Assembly (NCBI GenBank): GCA_910585075.1
Contig: CAJUED010000046.1
Location: 1-31,169 of the forward strand
Reading direction: 5' to 3'
DNA from: an uncultured Lachnospiraceae bacterium
GTDB lineage: Bacteria > Bacillota > Clostridia > Lachnospirales > Lachnospiraceae
DNA length: 31,169 nt
The notes under the pieces are model-generated. The model did not search any database and was not told where the DNA came from. It was given only the letters and a program-made list of their open reading frames with translations. The first letter of the stretch is position 1. Every line of letters starts with the position of its first letter. The position numbers and the translations under genes were made by a program. Positions 7,480-13,299 of the stretch are shown in pieces.

Positions 7480-7701
7480 ATGGGAACGAATTCGAGAGAA
7501 TTAGACGAAAATGCATATGCTCTTTGTGGATGTTGCAGGAAAAAATATTATTTTACGGATTTAGTAGAACCCTGTGAATTTTGTGGTAAATGGTTTTGTA
7601 AGAACTGTGCACGAGAAGTTCCGGCAGGGCATGGTCATGGGAAAATATGTGTAAGGTGTTACGAAAAAATAAAGAGAATGGATAGAATGAATAGGAAGTA
7701 G
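7480..7701 (+). CDS. Small zinc-finger protein of the element
   Basis: A 73-residue protein with eight cysteines in paired spacing: CGCCRKKYYF, CEFCGKWFCKNC and CVRCYEK, with a histidine pair in GHGHGK. This resembles a two-zinc treble-clef or FYVE/RING-like fold, suited to binding protein, lipid or nucleic acid. It is probably co-transcribed with the preceding gene: an AGAAGGAGAT-type Shine-Dalgarno site lies in the 24-bp gap. A strong bidirectional terminator follows 21 bp after the stop. The specific role is unknown. Confidence 0.7.
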   Translation: MGTNSRELDENAYALCGCCRKKYYFTDLVEPCEFCGKWFCKNCAREVPAGHGHGKICVRCYEKIKRMDRMNRK

Positions 7702-7722
7702 TTTTTAATAATGATGTGACAG

Positions 7723-7754
7723 AAAAAAGATGGTGAACCTATACCATCTTTTTT
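7723..7754. terminator. Bidirectional terminator
   Basis: AAAAAAGATGGT (7723-7734) and ACCATCTTTTTT (7743-7754) form a 12-bp perfect stem with an 8-nt loop. A-run and T-run make it work in either direction. It closes the small-gene pair and separates it from the 422-residue gene. Confidence 0.85.
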
Positions 7755-7913
7755 CGTGTTAAAGTATTATTTTGAAATGATATATTATATAGGAAAAGAG
7801 AGTATATAAAAGACTAATAGACATCATTCCACTTGTTCCACCTAAGTATGATATAATAAAATGACCTATATTTACAGGATTATAGAGGGTGGAAAGGATG
7901 GATTGATGGAATT

Positions 7914-9182
7914 ATGAAGCATATTGAATTATTAACGATGGAATCTTATTTAGAAGCAAAGAAAGATGTGATTGCGAATGGCGGTTATACACTTAAAGAA
8001 TTACATGTGGAGTATGGAGAAAGAATTACAGAAATTTTACAAGAAATATGGAAAGAATATTTTGGGGAAAATGGTGATGAACAGGAAAAATGCATATTTG
8101 TAAGTTATGTGGGAAAGGATAACGAATATGAGCTTGGAGTTAGCGATTCGATATATATATCACCCTATATGTTCTTAGAGGATTGGAAAGACAAGTGCAG
8201 TTCATTAATGGAGGAAGGACAGGACAAAAAAATAGTCGAAGATATACAATCGACTATTTCCAAAGTGTTTGTGTATAGTTGTACATTGCCGGATGGCTAT
8301 ATGAAGAAAATATATGAGATTATTAAGTATGGCTTTTCAGATGGAAAAGAGTGTAAATATTTGAATGAGAATGGGAAATTTATAAATGAATTGGATGAAG
8401 ATGATGATATATTCCCATTTAAAATAAAAGATGGTCGTTTGCCTATATATTGTCAGAAAATGCAACGGGTTTTATTTGGTGAGCATAGAAGAATATTTAT
8501 TAATTTTAACAATTATAAGAAATCCGATATTATTACAAAATTTAGTTTTTATAATGTAGATAAAATTGTTAAGGAGGTTATAGAAGCATTAGTAGAGAAA
8601 GAGAAAAAAACAAATAATGCAAGTTATATTGAGGGAATGGAAGATTTTAGCTTATTAGATGAAATATTAGGGATTTCTTTAACCAATATTATTTATATGA
8701 AAACCAAAGCAGTTACGACAAGAGAAGTACAGGATAGAATAATTAAAGTAGTTGCCCGTCTGGCAGAGTGTCATTTTGTTACTGGAAGAAATCTGGTAGC
8801 ACAAGTGCTTTTGGATTATTTAGAAGCTATAGATTATAACACGGATATTGTGTATGAGGTCGAAAAAAGTCTAAAGAGAAAAATTAAAGAGTGGAATGAA
8901 TGGTATGAAGAAGTAGAAGCTGTGCATTTATGTACTATCTTTAAATATTTGCTAGAGTGTCCAAGAAGTGACCTTGTAGAAGTATGCAAAGACATAAAAG
9001 GTGGTAATTGGTCAGAATATATGTATATGGAGGAAATTGCGAAGAATGAAAATATGATAAAGGTTGATGGCGAAGGGAAATACAAGATAGAGAAAAGAAT
9101 CCAAATTCCAAAAGGCACTATGAATAATCGGACTTGGTATGCGTACATACATAAGACAGTTTTTGAAGCAATTTGGAGATGA
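7914..9182 (+). CDS. Unknown 422-residue protein, candidate cargo gene
   Basis: I do not recognise this protein. It is acidic, rich in Lys, Glu, Ile and Tyr, has no signal peptide and no membrane helix, and looks alpha-helical in its C-terminal half (VQDRIIKVVARLAECHF, VAQVLLDYLEAI, SLKRKIKEWNEWYEE). No Walker, HTH, zinc or nuclease motif is evident. It is the only gene of the element with no role in maintenance or movement. It has its own terminators on both sides (7723-7754 and 9225-9258) and a separate upstream region of about 160 bp. That independent unit is what cargo such as a defence or toxin gene would look like, but this is inference. ATG 7914 is one of several nearby ATGs; the start is not certain. 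Confidence 0.7.
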   Translation: MKHIELLTMESYLEAKKDVIANGGYTLKELHVEYGERITEILQEIWKEYFGENGDEQEKCIFVSYVGKDNEYELGVSDSIYISPYMFLEDWKDKCSSLMEEGQDKKIVEDIQSTISKVFVYSCTLPDGYMKKIYEIIKYGFSDGKECKYLNENGKFINELDEDDDIFPFKIKDGRLPIYCQKMQRVLFGEHRRIFINFNNYKKSDIITKFSFYNVDKIVKEVIEALVEKEKKTNNASYIEGMEDFSLLDEILGISLTNIIYMKTKAVTTREVQDRIIKVVARLAECHFVTGRNLVAQVLLDYLEAIDYNTDIVYEVEKSLKRKIKEWNEWYEEVEAVHLCTIFKYLLECPRSDLVEVCKDIKGGNWSEYMYMEEIAKNENMIKVDGEGKYKIEKRIQIPKGTMNNRTWYAYIHKTVFEAIWR

Positions 9183-9224
9183 AAATAAATAATACAATAT
9201 GTAGATGAACAGATACAATATATG

Positions 9225-9258
9225 GTAGAGGACATAAAATGCTTTTTATGTCCTCTAC
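9225..9258 (+). terminator. Strong hairpin after the unknown cargo gene
   Basis: A 15-bp perfect stem, GTAGAGGACATAAAA (9225-9239) with TTTTATGTCCTCTAC (9244-9258), and a 4-nt loop. The T-tract after it is weak (CTTTG), so termination strength is unsure. It isolates the cargo gene from the helicase gene. Confidence 0.65.
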
Positions 9259-9358
9259 CTTTGTTGACGTAATGAAGTAAGTATAATGGACATATCACAA
9301 AGAAAGGAGATAGGAAATAAAAAATGAAAAACAAAAATGGAGGTAGCATGGGCGAAAA

Positions 9359-11356
9359 ATGGATGAAAAAAAACTGAATAAGGAAGTAATTAATCCGATT
9401 GCATTTGAACCGCTCCAAGGTTATGCAAAGTATGAGACGCAAGATGGGAAGGTCGAAAGAATACCTGTCAATGACCAGGGCCTTATAGGAATGCAGTTAC
9501 CCAACACCATTAAAGAACCGGAGAAATTTCTAAGGGAGTTGGAGAGACAACGATACATGCAATCCATGGGCTATGAATTAACTGCCGAATCTGGAAGTTT
9601 TGGTTATATAGATAATACGCCTATAGCCAAACAACCGACGGCGAGACTAGATATCGTGCGTCCTACAAAGTCAGAAGAACCTAAAGGTTCGGATTTGGCA
9701 AACTTTTCTATTATTCCCCAAATCCGGTTTACCTATCTTGACCGGAATGGGGAGCAGAATTACGACCGAGAAGGAATTTTATCAGAGATTGTCTTTGATG
9801 GTGGTCAAAAAGAGATATTTTATATAGAAACGAAAGACATACCTAATCTGTGTAAAATTATTAAAAAACGGTTCGCGATTGCCTATACGGACTTTGAAAC
9901 AAAGAATGTCGATAAGTGGATTGAGAGAGAGTTTCGAGAAGCAGTGAGACGGTGCCATACAATTTACAGATATTACGAGCAAGGATGGCAGATGATTTGC
10001 GGCGAAATGGTCTATGCTAATAGGAGCGCAAAGTGCTTTAAAGATATTGAATACACAATGACTGCTAATTTGCCACTTGTAAATTGCAATCCAGAATATA
10101 TCGGAAAATCGTTACTTATTGCATTTGATTTATATCAAGATAGTGCAAGCATTAGTACAATGATAATGTTTTCCCTTCTGGGAGTGCTGTATCGTCCTTT
10201 TAAAGAAGCAGGATATCCACCCAAATTTTTACTGTTTTTGTATGGAAAAACAGGTAGTATGAAGACTACGATTGCAAAGATTTTATTTTCACAGCTTGGA
10301 GACGACAAGGTACGTGACAACCCAAGAAGAATTGATTCAGATACTATAGTTTCCTTCGAACGAGCAGTGATTGAGTCAGGATATGATACGGTAACGCTGA
10401 TTGATGATTATAATCCAGCTAAAAGCAGAAAGAAAAAGGAGGAAATGGCAAATAAGCTCGAATCAATCATTCGATTAGTCGGTGATGCTAGTAGCAAAAG
10501 TCGTAGTAATGTTAATTTGGAAGATTGTAGAGGGGAGGGGGTACAAGGCACGGTGGTCTTGACAGGTGAACTACGTGGAAAAGGTTTATCATCAAATTTA
10601 CGTTGTTTATATTGTAAGATGGCACGTGAAAGAGTAAATATCGAAGCAGTTACATGGTTTCAGGGGAATCAAAATCTCTATACGACAATTATATATGAAT
10701 TTGCTAAATATGTGGGTGGAAACTGGATATCAATAGTTACTTATATCAGAAATAATTTCCCCGGTATGCGACGGGAAATCAACAATGTATTATCCGAACG
10801 GAGACTAGTGGATTCAGTTGTTACGCTACATCTTGTATATGGTATTATGTTAGATTTTCTGTTAAACTACTGCAAAGTAGAGGAAACGGAGGTTATGCAG
10901 GTGGTGGCAAGTGTTAAGGAGGACATTATCAGGAATGCGCAGATGAGTCAAGCAATATCGTCAGAAGATAGCCCATCAGCATTGTTTATCAAAACAATTA
11001 ATGATTTAATGAGAGTTGGTACGATTGTTCTTGGTACAGGCAAAATCACGGTATATGATATTGATAAATTTGATGGATTTGATGATGCAGACTATTTCTA
11101 TTTTAATCCGGAGACAATTTTTAAAAAGGTTCGTAGTTTCCTTATAGCAAGCAATATTGATTTTGCAATGGATTTAAATGAAATTAAGGTTGCTTTGTAT
11201 GATGATGGGATTCTAAAAACAGCGTCCAATGGCAAGGGAAAGAGGACATACTGTGTTCGGCTTGGTGTTGGTGATGGTAAGAAACAGAACTTTTTAAAGA
11301 TTAGCAAAAAAGTATTTCGTAAAATATTAGATGATTCAACGGATATTGTCTGGTAG
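9359..11356 (+). CDS. DUF927-like replicative helicase/ATPase of the element
   Basis: A 665-residue protein predicted to be the element's DNA-unwinding ATPase, acting on the excised circle or during replication. The ATPase core is central: FLLFLYGKTGSMKTTIAKIL (Walker A variant GxxxxMKT, about residues 291-300), then TVTLIDDYNP (Walker B-like) and VVLTGELRGKG (sensor-like). This order matches the DUF927/Cch-type helicases of staphylococcal cassettes and related elements. The N-terminal 270 residues carry no clear primase signature. The C-terminal part is probably a winged-helix DNA-binding region. ATG 9359 follows a GGAGG at 9339-9343, which is rather distant. A 17-codon frame (9324-9377) with its own AAGGAG site overlaps the start and could be a leader peptide or chance. 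The excisionase-like gene follows after 8 bp. Confidence 0.65.
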   Translation: MDEKKLNKEVINPIAFEPLQGYAKYETQDGKVERIPVNDQGLIGMQLPNTIKEPEKFLRELERQRYMQSMGYELTAESGSFGYIDNTPIAKQPTARLDIVRPTKSEEPKGSDLANFSIIPQIRFTYLDRNGEQNYDREGILSEIVFDGGQKEIFYIETKDIPNLCKIIKKRFAIAYTDFETKNVDKWIEREFREAVRRCHTIYRYYEQGWQMICGEMVYANRSAKCFKDIEYTMTANLPLVNCNPEYIGKSLLIAFDLYQDSASISTMIMFSLLGVLYRPFKEAGYPPKFLLFLYGKTGSMKTTIAKILFSQLGDDKVRDNPRRIDSDTIVSFERAVIESGYDTVTLIDDYNPAKSRKKKEEMANKLESIIRLVGDASSKSRSNVNLEDCRGEGVQGTVVLTGELRGKGLSSNLRCLYCKMARERVNIEAVTWFQGNQNLYTTIIYEFAKYVGGNWISIVTYIRNNFPGMRREINNVLSERRLVDSVVTLHLVYGIMLDFLLNYCKVEETEVMQVVASVKEDIIRNAQMSQAISSEDSPSALFIKTINDLMRVGTIVLGTGKITVYDIDKFDGFDDADYFYFNPETIFKKVRSFLIASNIDFAMDLNEIKVALYDDGILKTASNGKGKRTYCVRLGVGDGKKQNFLKISKKVFRKILDDSTDIVW

Positions 11357-11364
11357 AGGAATCT

Positions 11365-11562
11365 ATGCGTAGAACGACTGAATCACAGATAGAACTTAAT
11401 TATCGAATATTAATATCTACCACAGATTTACGTGAATTATTAAGTTGCGGCATATCTACAGCAACTAAGATAGGTATAGAAGCGGGAGCGAGAGTACAGA
11501 TAGGAAAACGTGTCTTGTGGAATCGTGAAAAGATACAAGAATATCTAAATGAAATGAGATAA
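11365..11562 (+). CDS. Excisionase-like DNA-binding protein
   Basis: A 65-residue protein with a MerR/Xis-type winged helix: LISTTDLRELLSCGISTATKIGIEAGARVQIGKRVLWNREKIQEYL. The plan of short helix-turn-helix, a beta hairpin around Gly-Lys-Arg-Val-Leu and a final helix is the one seen in Tn916-type excisionases, which bend DNA at the element ends and tip the integrase towards excision. It lies 8 bp after the helicase stop and 50 bp before the integrase start, so it is likely in one transcript with both. A hairpin (11571-11598) lies in the space before the integrase. Confidence 0.75.
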   Translation: MRRTTESQIELNYRILISTTDLRELLSCGISTATKIGIEAGARVQIGKRVLWNREKIQEYLNEMR

Positions 11563-11570
11563 TGAAAGCG

Positions 11571-11598
11571 CCTACTTTATGTAGGCGTTTTTCATTCC
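11571..11598 (+). terminator. Hairpin with T-run between excisionase and integrase
   Basis: CGCCTAC and GTAGGCG form a 7-bp stem with a 5-nt loop (about 11572-11590), followed by TTTTT. It is a short intrinsic terminator and probably reduces readthrough into the integrase gene. Confidence 0.65.
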
Positions 11599-11612
11599 GG
11601 AAAGGAGAAAAT

Positions 11613-12737
11613 ATGGCAAAAGATTTAAAAGGTAAAGAATTACCAACAGGTATTAGACAGAGGAAAAACGGAAAGTATGAGGGACGCGTACAGTATGAGA
11701 ACGAAAGGTATTCTGTATATGCTGATAATCTATCGGAATTAAAAACCAAAATGACAGAGTTACACTATAAACTTGAACATGGAAGCTTTGTTGCAAAGAA
11801 TAGAATGACCGTAAAAGAATGGTTTGAAACATGGATAGAGGACTATAAAAAGAATCAAGTAAAGATAGGAACAATTATAGCCTATACGAATTATTATAAT
11901 TTTTATATTGATAAATATATAGGTAAAAGGAAAATGGTAGATATGCGGGGTGAACATATACAGCGTATATACAATGGAATGTTAAAGGAAGGGCGTGCGG
12001 TATCTACTATAAAAATTATATCAGCCGTTTTAAACGGTTGCTTTAAACAGGCGGTAAAGAATGGTATTATAGAAAGAAATCCTGTTGGGCTGGCAACAAT
12101 ACCGCGTCAAGGTGAGACAAAAGCGCGGAGAGTCTTTTCCGTACAGGAACAAGAAATATTTATGAAATATGCTAAAGAAAGCTATTTGTATAATCTGTTT
12201 GCGCTAGCTATCAGAACAGGTATGAGAAGCGGTGAAATTAGAGGATTAAAATTCTCTGACATTGACAAGAAAAATGGTGTGATTCATGTTGTGCGCACAC
12301 TAAAGTATGAGGGTGGAAATCAAGGATTTTTTGAAGATACGCCCAAAACTAAGACATCAAAAAGAGATATTCCCCTTACACAGGATATGATTAATATTAT
12401 AGAGGAACAGTCAAAGAAATATTGTCGGGAGATTGTATTTATCAATGGCTATATATTCCGGTTGGACAACGGCAAACCGGTTAGCAGAGAAAGATTACAG
12501 AGCGAAATTAATCGTATTCTGAAAAAGATGCATAATGAGGGAGTAGAGTTTGAATATTTAACACCTCATTGTTTTCGACATACATTTGCCACAAGAGCTA
12601 TTGAAAATGGTATGAAGCCGCAAACGCTTAAGGCTATATTAGGACATAGTACGCTTGCAATGACAATGGATTTATACTCGCATGTATTGCCAACAACGAA
12701 AGCAGAAGAAATGGATTTAATAGCCAATGCCTTTTAA
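11613..12737 (+). CDS. int: Tyrosine recombinase (Tn916/phage-type integrase)
   Basis: Site-specific integrase that moves the element. With ATG 11613 (AAAGGAG 5 nt upstream) the protein has 374 residues. The in-frame start at 11562 would read through the terminator hairpin and is less likely. Residues 10-60 form the AP2-like arm-binding domain (LPTGIRQRKNGKYEGRVQYE). Residues 64-155 form the SAM-like core-binding domain (VKEWFETWIEDY). The catalytic domain shows Arg205 (IRTGMRSGE), a Lys near 247-250, HCFRH with His319 and Arg322, LGHST with His345 and Tyr355 in MDLYSHV. All expected active residues are present, so the enzyme looks functional. The stop codon lies 6 bp before the right-end arm-type repeats, a typical arrangement. 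Confidence 0.93.
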   Translation: MAKDLKGKELPTGIRQRKNGKYEGRVQYENERYSVYADNLSELKTKMTELHYKLEHGSFVAKNRMTVKEWFETWIEDYKKNQVKIGTIIAYTNYYNFYIDKYIGKRKMVDMRGEHIQRIYNGMLKEGRAVSTIKIISAVLNGCFKQAVKNGIIERNPVGLATIPRQGETKARRVFSVQEQEIFMKYAKESYLYNLFALAIRTGMRSGEIRGLKFSDIDKKNGVIHVVRTLKYEGGNQGFFEDTPKTKTSKRDIPLTQDMINIIEEQSKKYCREIVFINGYIFRLDNGKPVSRERLQSEINRILKKMHNEGVEFEYLTPHCFRHTFATRAIENGMKPQTLKAILGHSTLAMTMDLYSHVLPTTKAEEMDLIANAF

Positions 12738-12743
12738 GGGGTA

Positions 12744-12760
12744 TACCCCATTTGTACCCC
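12744..12760 (+). repeat. Putative integrase arm-type sites, right end
   Basis: TACCCCATTTGTACCCC, with TACCCC at 12744 and 12755 (11-bp period). It repeats the left-end pair at 6773-6789 with one mismatch and the same orientation. It sits just after the integrase stop and about 108 bp inside the proposed right core. Confidence 0.6.
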
Positions 12761-12790
12761 GTACAAGATAAAGAATGATGTGTCAAGACA

Positions 12791-12837
12791 AATAAAAAGT
12801 GCTATGGCTGTTACGATAATAACAGTACATAGCACTT
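12791..12837 (-). terminator. Terminator inside the right end, facing out of the displaced leader
   Basis: AAGTGCTATG (12797-12806) pairs with CATAGCACTT (12828-12837); inside it CTGTTA pairs with TAACAG. On the minus strand the stem is followed by TTTTTATTT (12798-12791), while the plus strand has no T-run. It therefore stops the transcript that starts at the orphan preQ1 promoter (12979-12952) before it reaches the integrase as antisense RNA. Confidence 0.75.
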
Positions 12838-12867
12838 GATAAAATATGATAAAAATTGTATATTTAA

Positions 12868-12903
12868 AGTTTTGTTTTTCGTCAGGAAGGTCTCGAACTG
12901 ACG
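12868..12903 (-). promoter_or_regulatory. Orphan preQ1-I-like aptamer at right junction
   Basis: On the minus strand CGTCAG (12903-12898) pairs with CTGACG (12885-12880) around the same 12-nt loop as the queT copy, TTCGAGACCTTC. The A-rich tail AAAAACAAAACT is kept, but then runs into TTAAATATAC rather than AAAGGAG. There is no gene in the next 130 bp, only a terminator. It is most simply the original queT aptamer, separated from its gene by the element. Confidence 0.7.
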
Positions 12904-12911
12904 TGTATATT

Positions 12912-12979
12912 TTGGAAAAAACTTGAATTTATGGGCTTTTTCCAAAGTCTAAGTATAGCATTAAAATGGGAAAAGTCAA
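12912..12979 (-). promoter_or_regulatory. Promoter and 5'-end hairpin of the orphan preQ1 leader
   Basis: On the minus strand TTGACT (12979-12974), a 16-bp spacer and TATACT (12957-12952) form a good sigma-A promoter. A 9-bp hairpin, TTGGAAAAA (12912-12920) with TTTTTCCAA (12937-12945), begins near the predicted transcription start. The layout mirrors the left junction. Confidence 0.65.
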
Positions 12980-12980
12980 G

Positions 12981-13149
12981 CGGGACAAATTTCGGTGCGG
13001 CGCCGCTTGCGAAATCCCATTTTGCATGATACATTATTTTATAATCAGTTGAAGGAAAGAAAAAATACATGCAGAGCAGCTGACAGAGCGTGAAGTAACG
13101 GCATTTGATGAAACTGGCGGTAAACAGTCCGGCCCGGAATCTGGCATTT
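12981..13149. other. Intergenic stretch with a long palindrome
   Basis: ATTTCG (12989-12994) and CGAAAT (13010-13015) flank GCGGCGCCGC, and AAAATGGG (12963-12970) matches CCCATTTT (13016-13023) further out. This looks like a REP-type palindrome. No convincing gene is seen here; the open frame running from 13105 into the next gene lacks a ribosome site. Confidence 0.4.
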
Positions 13150-13262
13150 GCGGAAAATTTGTACCTGCGCCCAAATTTATGGGCTAGTGGCAGCATGGAG
13201 GATAGATTGAAAAATCAAAGATTTTCAATCATACAAATTTGTGGGCTAGTGGCAGCATGGAG
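13150..13262 (+). repeat. 80-bp dispersed repeat, array B (two units)
   Basis: TTTGTAC at 13158 and TTTGTGG at 13238 are 80 bp apart. Both units end in GGGCTAGTGGCAGCATGGAG, and the GATTGAAAA / TTTTCAATC hairpin lies between them. The unit is clearly the same family as array A at 3041-3250. The second unit has an internal deletion. Reading continues in frame into the ATPase gene, but the array is probably untranslated. Confidence 0.75.
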
Positions 13263-13299
13263 ATTAGGTTGGATAACTGTTTTGAAATGGGAGGAGACA

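Larger units (their letters stand above)
6657..12878 (+). mobile_element. Integrative element inserted in the queT leader
   Basis: About 6.2 kb, clearly more AT-rich than the flanks, with a phage/ICE-like gene set: divergent repressor, small genes, DUF927-like helicase, excisionase-like protein and tyrosine integrase at the right end. The proposed core is the 11-bp AGTTTTGTTTT, found at 6657-6667 and 12868-12878 in the same orientation. Tandem TACCCC sites with an 11-bp period lie about 105-115 bp inside each core (6773-6789 and 12744-12760), as expected for integrase arm-type sites. Flanking the core on both sides is a preQ1-like stem with the same loop but different, internally matched arms. 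No conjugation genes are present, so it would need a helper or be a satellite. Exact crossover position is inferred. Confidence 0.7.

Noticed and set aside
9324..9377. 17-codon frame before the helicase gene as a separate gene
   Set aside because: It has a ribosome site but overlaps the helicase start and shows no recognisable content; only mentioned as a possible leader peptide.
8834..9442. 202-codon minus-strand frame, Phe/Ile/Tyr-rich, membrane-like
   Set aside because: Antisense of an AT-rich gene end, an intergenic hairpin and another gene start; no start signal.
11562..11612. 17-codon N-terminal extension of the integrase
   Set aside because: It covers a terminator hairpin and lacks a ribosome site, while ATG 11613 follows AAAGGAG and matches the family.
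6675..12897. The shared 16-bp AGGAAGGTCTCGAACT as the recombination core
   Set aside because: A crossover there would imply mismatched aptamer stems in both parent molecules and perfectly matched stems in both products, which is unlikely; the AGTTTTGTTTT segment avoids this.
13105..13299. N-terminal extension of the DUF853-type ATPase
   Set aside because: The extension translates repeat array B; GGGAGGAG before ATG 13300 and the start of family similarity fix the start there.
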